A stretch of 15,138 nucleotides of DNA from Dehalococcoidia bacterium (GTDB lineage Bacteria > Chloroflexota > Dehalococcoidia > GIF9 > AB-539-J10). Shown piece after piece: positions 1-6,460 of the stretch. The DNA lies in assembly GCA_030612345.1 (NCBI GenBank), contig JAUWOB010000006.1:1-15138 (forward strand), in the 5' to 3' direction. Position numbers and translations under genes: made by a program. Numbering within the stretch: the first letter of the stretch is position 1; every line of letters begins with the position of its first letter. Under the pieces are notes generated by a model that did no database searches, was not told the DNA's origin, and saw nothing but the letters and a program-made list of their open reading frames with translations.

Positions 1-591
1 GTGGTGGTAGATTTCACTAATGCCGAGGTTTCCATGGCCGCCGCTCGCATTGCTGCTAAGCAAAGAGTCAATATGGTTATAGGCACTACAGGCCTTTCTG
101 AAGCAAACCTGGCAGAAATCGAGCGATTATGTGAGGTCAGCAAGGTAGGTGCAGTAGTGGCACCCGACTTTTCTCTGGGAGCAGCACTTCTGATACATCT
201 TTCGAGATTTGCCGCTAGGTTTTTCGACCACGCGGAGATTATCGAAATGCATCATGATAAGAAGACTGATGCGCCTTCAGGGACTGCCATGGCTACGGCC
301 AGATCGATGGCGCAGGCGCACGGCAAACCGTTCATCTATCCTGAAGTTACGCGTGAAGTACTGAGTAATACTAGGGGAGGACAGATGGAAGGCATAGCCA
401 TCCACAGCTTGAGGTTGCCCGGATTTGTGGCCGGGCAAGAAGTTGTGTTTAGTGGCGCGGGTGAGACTTTGAGCTTGCGGCACAACGCAATAGGTCGGGA
501 GTGTTACCTGCCTGGCGTTATCCTGGCAATCAGGGAAGTGACGAAACGTAAAGGACTAACCTATGGGCTGGACTCCCTGCTAACGCTGTAA
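1..591 (+). CDS. dapB: 4-hydroxy-tetrahydrodipicolinate reductase (DapB), 5' end missing
   Basis: This is the C-terminal 196 residues or so of DapB, the NAD(P)H-dependent reductase of the diaminopimelate/lysine pathway. The reading frame is open at the window edge. The first codon is GTG, but the residues there (VVVDFT) match the middle of the Rossmann domain (family VIDFT), so the true start and the GxxGxMG nucleotide loop lie upstream. Visible family motifs in order are VDFT, GTTG, APDFSLG (usually APNFSLG), the active-site block EMHHDKKTDAPSGTA with the catalytic His pair and Lys, RGGQMEGIAIHSLRLPGFVAGQEVVF, and the C-terminal GVILAIREV helix. The usual length is about 265 residues, so roughly 65-70 are missing. 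The stop TAA is followed after 9 nt by asd, the enzyme that makes the aldehyde used upstream in the same pathway, so the two are probably one operon. Confidence 0.95.
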   Translation: MVVDFTNAEVSMAAARIAAKQRVNMVIGTTGLSEANLAEIERLCEVSKVGAVVAPDFSLGAALLIHLSRFAARFFDHAEIIEMHHDKKTDAPSGTAMATARSMAQAHGKPFIYPEVTREVLSNTRGGQMEGIAIHSLRLPGFVAGQEVVFSGAGETLSLRHNAIGRECYLPGVILAIREVTKRKGLTYGLDSLLTL

Positions 592-600
592 AGAAAGGTC

Positions 601-1659
601 ATGGAAGGATTCAACATAGCCATTGTTGGCGCAGCCGGCATTGTAGGACAGGAATTCATCAAGGTGCTGGAGCAGCGCAATTTCCCCGTAGCTTCGATAC
701 AGCTACTGGCCGCTGAGCATTCTTCCGGTGCTAAGCTCTTCTTTGATCATCAGAGAGTTGAGGTCAGGGAAGCGAAACGAGTGGCTTTTCGTGATGTTGA
801 TATTGCGTTTTTCCTTGCCGGTGCTGATACCAGTTGCAGGCTATCCCCTCTGGCTGTTGAAGCTGAAGCAGTGGTCATTGACAACAGCCCTGCTTTCAGG
901 ATGGACCCTTCCGTGCCTCTGGTAGTTCCCGAGGCGAATCCCGGGGATATTGAATGGCACAGGGGCATAATTGCCAGTCCGAGTTGCTCCACAGTGCAGA
1001 TGACTGTCGCGCTTTCTCCCTTGCACAGGATCAATCCCGTGAAGCGGATCGTGGTCAGCACCTACCAGGCGGTGTCAAGTAGCGGCGCTGCTGCCGTGAA
1101 GGAGCTGACAAATCAGTCGCGGTTAGTGCTGGAGGGACGCCGTATTTGTCCTCACGTCTATTCTCATCAAATAGCCTTTAATCTGCTTCCAGAAATCGAT
1201 GTCTTTCTGGATAATGGATATACCAAAGAAGAACAGAGAATGGTGGAGGAAACACGGAAGATACTGCATGCTGAGAAGATGGCTGTTTCGGCTACCTGTG
1301 TGCGAGTCCCTGTTTATTTCGGCCATGGCCAAGCAGTTAACGTAGAATTCAGTTCACCCATTACTCCCCAAGAAGCAAGGGGGGTTTTGGCCCAGTCTCC
1401 CGGGATTAGAGTGCTTGATGACCCTAGCGTCAGTTTCTACCCTCAACCCTGGGCTGCCAGCGGGTCAGACCATGTATTTGTGGGCCGAATCAGAAAAGAT
1501 GTCTCACATCCCAACGGGCTTGTTATGTGGATAGTGGCTGACAACCTGCGCAAGGGATCAGTGCTCAATGCCCTGCAGATTGCTGAAGAGGGCATAGAGA
1601 GAGGTTGGATAAGCTCTAAGAGTGGTCTTGAAGCAGGTCAAGCCAATAAGCCGGGGTAG
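601..1659 (+). CDS. asd: aspartate-semialdehyde dehydrogenase
   Basis: This cytoplasmic enzyme reduces aspartyl phosphate to aspartate semialdehyde with NADPH, the branch point to lysine/DAP, threonine and methionine. Its 352 residues match the family length of about 340. The N-terminus is a Rossmann loop (VGAAGIVGQEF, residues 9-19). The catalytic Cys129 sits in ASPSCSTVQM, where most relatives have ANPNCSTIQ. The dimer and substrate region follows as STYQAVSSSGAAAVKEL (153-169), then HQIAFNLLPEID and RVPVYFGHGQAVNVEF with the active-site His. The C-terminus SDHVFVGRIRKD and ADNLRKGSVLNALQIAE is also typical. The ATG at 601 gives the canonical N-terminus; AGAAAGG just upstream is the ribosome site, though its spacing (about 2 nt) is short. 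It follows dapB by 9 nt. No dapA follows; the next gene is convergent. The replaced Asn residues beside the Cys are unusual. Confidence 0.96.
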   Translation: MEGFNIAIVGAAGIVGQEFIKVLEQRNFPVASIQLLAAEHSSGAKLFFDHQRVEVREAKRVAFRDVDIAFFLAGADTSCRLSPLAVEAEAVVIDNSPAFRMDPSVPLVVPEANPGDIEWHRGIIASPSCSTVQMTVALSPLHRINPVKRIVVSTYQAVSSSGAAAVKELTNQSRLVLEGRRICPHVYSHQIAFNLLPEIDVFLDNGYTKEEQRMVEETRKILHAEKMAVSATCVRVPVYFGHGQAVNVEFSSPITPQEARGVLAQSPGIRVLDDPSVSFYPQPWAASGSDHVFVGRIRKDVSHPNGLVMWIVADNLRKGSVLNALQIAEEGIERGWISSKSGLEAGQANKPG

Positions 1660-1733
1660 AGCTCGGCCGCGTGTCAGCAGCGATGATCTCATACAGGCGA
1701 CACCAGGCGACCGTGCGACAGATTGGCTTATCC

Positions 1734-3041
1734 TCAGGAGTCGACGGTTGATGCTTGCCGATTGAGGGCTTCGGCCGCTATTACTTGCTCGCGGCCCGGT
1801 CCTACGGAAACGAGGCTGATGGGGCAGGCAAGGAGCTCCTCAAGCCGGGACACATATTTGCGAGCCCCCGCCGGGAGCTTCTCAAACCTCCGAGTTCCAC
1901 TAATCGATCCTTGCCAGCCCTCCAACTCCTCGTAGATAGGTCGGCACTGTTCCAGCGTGGCTACATCGGCGGGGAAGGAAGTCAGGATCTCGCCATTGAA
2001 CTCGTAGGCGGTGCATATTTTGACTGAGCGAAAACCATCATAAATGTCGAGGTGAGTCAATGCGATGTCGCTGAGGCCGTTTATCTGAACGCTGAAGCGA
2101 CCGGCCACGGCATCAAACCAACCGCATCTGCGAGGCCTGCTTGTAGTAGCACCATACTCATGAGCCTTTGTTCGTATGAGGTCACCGGTTTCATCCTTTA
2201 GCTCCGTGGGCATCGGACCGGCACCGACTCTGGTGTTATATGCTTTGAACACCCCCACGACACGATCGATCTCCCGAGGGCCCAGGCCTGCTCCGATACA
2301 GCCCGCTCCAGCCAACGGCGAAGAAGAGGTCACATACGGATAGGTGCCGAAGTCAGGGTCAAGCAGAGCCCCCTGGGCGCCCTCCAGAAGAACGAATTCT
2401 CCCTTTGCCGCCGCTGCGCGGATCATGGAGCTAGTCTCGCGGATGAAAGGAGCTAGCTGCTCCCCGAAACGACAGTATTGGTCATAGATCTCTTCTAACG
2501 ATAGCGGCGGAGCCCCGTACACTTTGGTCAGAATGGTATTCTTTAACTCAAGAGCCGAGCTCAACCGGCCTCGAAATACATCGTTATCCAGCAAATCTCC
2601 GGTCCGAATTCCCAAACGGGCTATCTTGTCGGCGAAAACAGGCCCGATCCCTCTGTGTGTAGTACCCAACGCATCCTTACTACGCGTTTCCTCCTCCAGC
2701 GCGTCGAGCAGAGTATGATAGGGCATGATCAGGTGTGCTCGGTCACTAATGAAGAGCCGGCTTGTAGACACACCATGGCTCTGCAGGTCGGCTATCTCCT
2801 GTAGCAGCACTGTGGGGTTTATGGCCACACCATTGCCGATAATGCATGTCACCTGGGCGTTGAAGATACCGGAAGGGACAAGATGCAGTCGGAACTCACC
2901 GTAGGGATTGATCACAGTATGGCCAGCATTATCTCCCCCGGAGAAACGGGCTACTATAGTAGCTTTCTCAGCTACGTGATCTACTATTTTGCCGTTGGCT
3001 TCGTCACCGCAGTGCCCTCCCACAATAGCTACAACAGCCAC
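1734..3041 (-). CDS. purA: adenylosuccinate synthetase with divergent GTP-site motifs
   Basis: PurA joins IMP and aspartate using GTP, the first committed step to AMP. The protein has 435 residues, the normal size, and is alignable end to end: GGDNAGHT, LHLVPSGIF, GNGVAINP, RGIGPVFADKIARLGIRTGDL, LLEGAQGALLD, GTYPYVTSS, TRVGAGPMPTEL, RPRRCGWFD. The catalytic Asp13 and His41 (E. coli numbering coincides) and the Arg pair of the aspartate loop are kept. However, the P-loop, usually GQWGDEGKGK, reads GHCGDEANGK (residues 9-18), GTTGRG is GTTHRG (His129), GATTGR is GATTSR (Ser301), and the guanine-recognition TKLD is THLD (329-332). Most changed sites lie around the nucleotide. The start is GTG, directly abutting the TAA of the upstream phosphatidyltransferase gene, with AAAGGTGAT inside that gene as ribosome site. 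It is the last gene of the ino1 cluster. I infer a working but atypical PurA. PurZ is unlikely because Asp13 is present. Confidence 0.93.
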   Translation of the reverse strand: MAVVAIVGGHCGDEANGKIVDHVAEKATIVARFSGGDNAGHTVINPYGEFRLHLVPSGIFNAQVTCIIGNGVAINPTVLLQEIADLQSHGVSTSRLFISDRAHLIMPYHTLLDALEEETRSKDALGTTHRGIGPVFADKIARLGIRTGDLLDNDVFRGRLSSALELKNTILTKVYGAPPLSLEEIYDQYCRFGEQLAPFIRETSSMIRAAAAKGEFVLLEGAQGALLDPDFGTYPYVTSSSPLAGAGCIGAGLGPREIDRVVGVFKAYNTRVGAGPMPTELKDETGDLIRTKAHEYGATTSRPRRCGWFDAVAGRFSVQINGLSDIALTHLDIYDGFRSVKICTAYEFNGEILTSFPADVATLEQCRPIYEELEGWQGSISGTRRFEKLPAGARKYVSRLEELLACPISLVSVGPGREQVIAAEALNRQASTVDS

Positions 3042-3635
3042 TTAATCACCTTTGATCCTTCCTTGCTTCCACAGGTGAACCAACCTCTGAGCCACAGTGA
3101 TAGACACGAAGACCGCAAGAATACATAAGGCAACAAAAACCTGATCTATCAGCAAGCCCAATGCTAATACTATAACCCGTTCTGCTCTGGTAAACAAGCC
3201 AACCTGACACTGCCAGCCCAGTCCTTCTGCCCTAGCTCTTATATAGCTGATCAGAAACGAACCGGTTAAGACAGCGAGAATGAGCCCGATTTCCTGGCTG
3301 GCGCCATCCTGTGATACATACCAGATCAGGAGACCGGAGAGTATTGCTGCTTCGGAGATGCGGTCAACTACCGAGTCCAGAACTGCGCCAAACTTTGTAG
3401 TTTGCCTGGTGAAGCGAGCCAGGGCTCCGTCAAGCAGGTCAAACAGACCTGAAACCAGGACCAGCGCCCCGCCGAGAAGGAAGTAGCCCCTAGCGATGAC
3501 ACAGGCTGCAACTATGTTCAGGGCCAGGTTAATAAGGGTAAGAGTATTGGGCGTTATGCCGCTCTTACTCAAAAGCGCGACTGTGGGATCGGTAATACGA
3601 AGGGCCAGTTTCCGTCGAGTGTCCGCTAGGTTCAT
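3042..3635 (-). CDS. pgsA: CDP-alcohol phosphatidyltransferase, probably phosphatidylinositol-phosphate synthase
   Basis: This integral membrane enzyme of 197 residues swaps CMP of a CDP-diacylglycerol (or CDP-archaeol) for an alcohol phosphate. The full family signature D-x2-DG-x2-AR-x8-G-x3-D-x3-D is present: DLLDGALAR, then G, D and D in FGAVLDSVVDR (roughly residues 66-92). Several hydrophobic segments surround it, for example LTLINLALNIVAACVIA, EIGLILAVLTGSFLISY and VIVLALGLLIDQVFVAL. The motif SYIRARAEGLG...GLFTRAER is characteristic, to my knowledge, of the branch that includes actinobacterial PIP synthase and archaetidylinositol-phosphate synthase rather than the PGP synthases. The gene lies two genes downstream of inositol-1-phosphate synthase, which would supply its acceptor. 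The ATG at 3635 lies 13 nt after the preceding stop and has only a weak ribosome site. The family is certain; the inositol-phosphate acceptor is an inference from motif and neighbourhood, and glycerol-3-phosphate is the alternative. Confidence 0.88.
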   Translation of the reverse strand: MNLADTRRKLALRITDPTVALLSKSGITPNTLTLINLALNIVAACVIARGYFLLGGALVLVSGLFDLLDGALARFTRQTTKFGAVLDSVVDRISEAAILSGLLIWYVSQDGASQEIGLILAVLTGSFLISYIRARAEGLGWQCQVGLFTRAERVIVLALGLLIDQVFVALCILAVFVSITVAQRLVHLWKQGRIKGD

Positions 3636-3648
3636 CAGGCTTGTCCAG

Positions 3649-4557
3649 CTAACCGACTATGCCTGCCCTTTGCAGGAAAGCGACTACTCCTTGTATCTCC
3701 TCTTCGTCATTCCACTCGCCGATTTCGCAGACTCTTACTATTCCCGCAGGCAAATCTCTGGCTATCATCTCCCAATTCATGTCTCCCTTTCCTGGGGCGT
3801 GGTGATCGGAAATGCCCAGGACATCGTGCAGATGGATGCCGACCATTCTAGGTCTGAACCGTGCAAGCCATGCTGCATGCGAATTAAATCCAAGCCGCTC
3901 CTGCACTTCCGCGTGTCCTACGTCATGCCAGTAGCCCACCGCACTTTCTGGCACTGCGTTAAGTAGCTCTGCCGCTTCGTCCAGACTGGGTATCTCGTGA
4001 AGATGGAATCTTGTCTCAATTCCCAGCATTATACCTTTTCGCCGGCCATATTTGCCAAGCTCTTGAAGGCTTTTTTTTGCTGCATCAAGGTAGGGGGGAG
4101 CCTGGGACATGCGTTGGCGGACTAGCTCGTCTCTAACCGGGGTCTGCTCTAGCGTCTGCCCGCAACTCCGGGTGTATAGTCTGCGAAGTTCATCCTCCAG
4201 ACTTAGATCGATCGGCACTTCGCCCATATGAAGGACGACGGCCTTGGCCTTCAAATCCGAGGCAAGGTCTACGGTTTGCCTGGCGAAGCTCACCGCCTCA
4301 GTTCGCTCGCTCTCGTCCAGAGAGCTTAACGACAGCTTGCTTGTGGGGGCTCCTCTGGATGACAATGCCGCCGGACAGGGCGAATGAACGCTTGATATAG
4401 GAACTGCAGTTTCGATGAGCTCACCAAGCATCTGACCGGAAATCCAGTGATTAGCCTCTATGTGAGTGAATCCCAGTTCCTCGGCCTTGGCGACAAACCC
4501 AGCCATGTGGCCAAATCTATCTTTAGCCCACATGGTGGAGAGGGCAACTATGAGCAA
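3649..4557 (-). CDS. sugar phosphate isomerase/epimerase-like TIM-barrel protein
   Basis: This is a member of the xylose isomerase-like / AP-endonuclease-2 TIM-barrel superfamily, a metal-dependent fold used by isomerases, epimerases, dehydratases and endonuclease IV. The expected metal and phosphate ligands recur on successive strands: HIEANHW, SSVHSPCPA, AVVLHMGE, MLGIETRFHLHEI, YWHDVGHAE, MVGIHLHDV and VCEIGEW. I choose the TTG at 4557 (302 residues) because GAAGGT lies 6 nt upstream (4564-4569) and the product then begins directly at the first barrel strand. A longer TTG start at 4593 adds 12 residues without a good ribosome site and abuts an in-frame stop. The gene is sandwiched between ino1 and the phosphatidyltransferase, so a role in inositol-phosphate or phosphoinositide metabolism is plausible. 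The substrate cannot be read from the sequence. No inositol monophosphatase is seen in the window. Confidence 0.85.
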   Translation of the reverse strand: MLIVALSTMWAKDRFGHMAGFVAKAEELGFTHIEANHWISGQMLGELIETAVPISSVHSPCPAALSSRGAPTSKLSLSSLDESERTEAVSFARQTVDLASDLKAKAVVLHMGEVPIDLSLEDELRRLYTRSCGQTLEQTPVRDELVRQRMSQAPPYLDAAKKSLQELGKYGRRKGIMLGIETRFHLHEIPSLDEAAELLNAVPESAVGYWHDVGHAEVQERLGFNSHAAWLARFRPRMVGIHLHDVLGISDHHAPGKGDMNWEMIARDLPAGIVRVCEIGEWNDEEEIQGVVAFLQRAGIVG

Positions 4558-4563
4558 GTCGCT

Positions 4564-4569
4564 ACCTTC
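4564..4569 (-). promoter_or_regulatory. ribosome binding site deciding the TTG start of the TIM-barrel gene
   Basis: GAAGGT on the minus strand is spaced 6 nt before TTG (4555-4557). The only longer in-frame start, TTG at 4593, has no comparable site. This favours the 302-residue product. The call rests on spacing and complementarity to the anti-SD sequence only. Confidence 0.6.
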
Positions 4570-4661
4570 GTCAAGCGCACCAAGCTCCGGCAACTAAGGT
4601 CGCAGACAAGTTTCTTGTTGGGAGGAGTTGCCCGGAGCCATACTCCCGACGCAAATGCGCC

Positions 4662-5786
4662 TTATCCCTCGATCTCAACGGCCTCTGGCTCCGGCAGACA
4701 GATGGGGCATTCTTGTCCTTGTCCTGCGATGAATGCCTCGGTTCTTATGCGAGCCTCTTCGTCAGAATACTGAATAGGCGGAGATTTCATGAAATAAGCT
4801 GCGGGCCCCACGATCGTCCCGCTTAAGCCACGATCCAGGGCTAGTTTGCAGCATCTTAAGGCATCGATAACCACCCCGGCCGAATTAGGGCTATCCCATA
4901 CCTCCATCTTCAATTCTATGCTCAGAGGGACATCGCCAAAGGTGCGCCCTTCCATCTTCAGGTAACAGAATTTGCGGTCTTCTAGCCAGGGCACATAGTC
5001 ACTGGGACCTACATGGATGTTATCAGGATCGAGTACATAGTCCAACTGAGAAGTAACGGCATCGGTCTTGGAGATCTTCTTGGATTCGAGACGCTCTCGT
5101 TCCAGCATGTTGTAGAAATCGGTATTGCCACCGAAGTTTAGCTGGTAAGTTCGCTCCAGCCTGACGCCGCGGTCACGGAAGAGCCTGGTCAGCAGCCGAT
5201 GGGTGATCGTGGCGCCGACCTGAGATTTGATGTCATCGCCGATAAGGGGAAGTTTGCGCTCGGCAAACCGATTCTGCCAATAAGGTTCACGCGCAATAAA
5301 GACAGGTATGCAGTTGACGAAACCACAGCCCGCAGTCAGCACCTGCTCCACATACCACTTAGTTGCCTCCTCGCTTCCTACAGGTAGATAGCTAATCACC
5401 ACGTCAGTTTCGCTCTTCTTGAGGATTTCTACGATATTGGCAGTCGGGCCCGGCGCCTTGATGATGATCTGAGACAGATACTTGCCGAGTCCATCGTGAG
5501 TCATACCCCGCTCGACTCGAACACCTGTCTTGGGCACATCACAGAACTTGACCGTGTTGTTTGGTTTGGCGAGAATAGCCTCAGCCAAATCCTTGCCTAC
5601 TTTGTTCTTGGCAATGTCAAAGGCAGCCACGAAGTTGATATCAGCTATATGATAGCCTCCCACGTTAACATGCATCAGACCCGGGACGGATTCACCTTCC
5701 TTAGTATTCCTATAGTAGTGAACTCCCTGCACTAAGGAAGAGGCACAGTTGCCAACACCTATGATGGCTACGTTTATTGTTCCCAT
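4662..5786 (-). CDS. ino1: inositol-1-phosphate synthase (myo-inositol-3-phosphate synthase, actinobacterial type)
   Basis: This NAD-dependent cytoplasmic enzyme converts glucose-6-phosphate to inositol-1(3)-phosphate, the entry to all inositol compounds. Its 374 residues match the short mycobacterial form (about 365) rather than the roughly 530-residue eukaryotic form. The N-terminus is a Rossmann loop, [14 protein letters not shown] (residues 8-21). Other family blocks are [30 protein letters not shown], the very conserved [15 protein letters not shown] (about residues 188-202), [13 protein letters not shown], and [31 protein letters not shown] (catalytic Lys-rich region, quoted here only as its key parts [18 protein letters not shown]). 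A C-terminal CPIC pair lies in a short acidic tail. The ATG at 5786 has a perfect GGAGGT ribosome site 5 nt upstream. It is the first gene of the cluster that continues with the TIM-barrel gene, the phosphatidyltransferase and purA. A promoter is seen at 6022-6051. Confidence 0.96.
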   Translation of the reverse strand: MGTINVAIIGVGNCASSLVQGVHYYRNTKEGESVPGLMHVNVGGYHIADINFVAAFDIAKNKVGKDLAEAILAKPNNTVKFCDVPKTGVRVERGMTHDGLGKYLSQIIIKAPGPTANIVEILKKSETDVVISYLPVGSEEATKWYVEQVLTAGCGFVNCIPVFIAREPYWQNRFAERKLPLIGDDIKSQVGATITHRLLTRLFRDRGVRLERTYQLNFGGNTDFYNMLERERLESKKISKTDAVTSQLDYVLDPDNIHVGPSDYVPWLEDRKFCYLKMEGRTFGDVPLSIELKMEVWDSPNSAGVVIDALRCCKLALDRGLSGTIVGPAAYFMKSPPIQYSDEEARIRTEAFIAGQGQECPICLPEPEAVEIEG

Positions 5787-6086
5787 TCTTACCTCCGTTC
5801 TATGAATGTGGAATGCTCACTCCGGCAGTCAAGTCCAATCACCTGTAACTACCTCTGTGCTGCGCATGGGCAGATTCACTGAACTGCTGGCTCACCATAT
5901 GCCTAACGACTAGGCTCCGGGCGTCTTTGTCCCTCTTTGCCCCGCGTTCGAAGGAATATGCCTGCATTGAAGAACACCGGGGCCTCAGGACCAGAACACC
6001 GTGTACCCTCCTGTAGCCCACTTTATACATATTTGTCGGTGTTAGTGTCAATATCCTCAAAGCGATCCCAGCGAAGGCGAACACAT
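5787..6086 (-). other. non-coding leader between rbfA and ino1
   Basis: This 300-nt gap contains no gene I can support. A frame of 81 codons (5839-6084, minus strand) overlaps the promoter below and resembles no family I know. Within it, on the minus strand, are the promoter at 6022-6051, two copies of CGGTGTTC about 22 nt apart (near 5970-6000), a small stem GCCTA/TAGGC with a 5-nt loop (5900-5914), and an imperfect dyad centred on 5879 (GCAG-TTCA / TGAA-CTGC, 5870-5887). The predicted leader of about 230 nt is long for a simple 5' UTR, but I recognise no known riboswitch in it. No clear rho-independent terminator follows rbfA, so read-through from the nusA operon is possible. Confidence 0.5.
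6022..6051 (-). promoter_or_regulatory. sigma-70-type promoter for the ino1 cluster
   Basis: On the minus strand a perfect -35 TTGACA (6046-6051) is followed after 18 nt by TATAAA (6022-6027). Transcription would start near 6015 and leave a leader of about 230 nt before the ino1 ATG. It lies 35 nt after the rbfA stop, so it would separate the lipid/purine cluster from the nusA operon. It is predicted from consensus only. Confidence 0.6.
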
Positions 6087-6443
6087 CTACTCAGTGGCCG
6101 TGAGTTCCGTCATCAATCTGAGCAACTTCGCTCCTCGCTCAATGGAATCATCATAATGAAAGCTGAGTTCCGGCGTATGTCTCAAATTCAAGTGTGCCGC
6201 GAGTTCCTTGCGCAAGAATCCTGACGCCTTGTTAAAGCCGGCCAGCATATCTTGTTTGTTTATCTCGCTGCCCAGGGTGCTGACAAATACCTTGGCATAT
6301 TTGAGGTCAGGCGAAACGGCGACCTCTGTTACTGAGATAAGCCTGCTCAGTCTGGGGTCATTGACCTCCCGCTCAAGCAGTTCACTGATCTCCCGCTGAA
6401 TCAGTCTACCTATTTGTTCACTGTGCCTGCTCATCTCAGTCAT
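6087..6443 (-). CDS. rbfA: 30S ribosome-binding factor A
   Basis: RbfA is a small KH-type protein that binds the immature 30S subunit and helps process the 16S rRNA 5' end. Its 118 residues match the usual 110-130. Family features are the N-terminal helix RHSEQIGRLIQREISELL, the DPRLSRLISVTEVAVSPDLKYAKVFVS block (key: DPRL, VTEV, SPDL, AKVFVS), and the C-terminal LRHTPELSFHYDDSIERG. It lies 17 nt downstream of infB, the common infB-rbfA order. The ATG at 6443 is used here; a second ATG three codons in (6434) is equally compatible, since GGATGG is placed about 8 nt before it. truB, often next in other bacteria, is not present downstream. Confidence 0.95.
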   Translation of the reverse strand: MTEMSRHSEQIGRLIQREISELLEREVNDPRLSRLISVTEVAVSPDLKYAKVFVSTLGSEINKQDMLAGFNKASGFLRKELAAHLNLRHTPELSFHYDDSIERGAKLLRLMTELTATE

Positions 6444-6460
6444 CCATCCAGGCAGTAACG

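Noticed and set aside
1694..1711. Direct repeat CAGGCGAC, two copies 10 nt apart, between asd and purA
   Set aside because: Two short copies are too little to call a repeat array or binding site.
1660..1733. Terminator between convergent asd and purA
   Set aside because: Only weak GC-rich complementarity and no T-tract are seen.
1734..3041. PurZ-like (2-aminoadenylosuccinate) synthase
   Set aside because: The Asp13 whose loss characterises PurZ is retained and the length and context fit cellular PurA; no phage genes are nearby.
3496..3966. 156-codon plus-strand frame over the phosphatidyltransferase and TIM-barrel genes
   Set aside because: It lies opposite two well-supported genes and has no family features.
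5839..6084. 81-codon minus-strand frame between rbfA and ino1
   Set aside because: It covers a consensus promoter, has no recognisable family features and no convincing ribosome site; treated as leader sequence.
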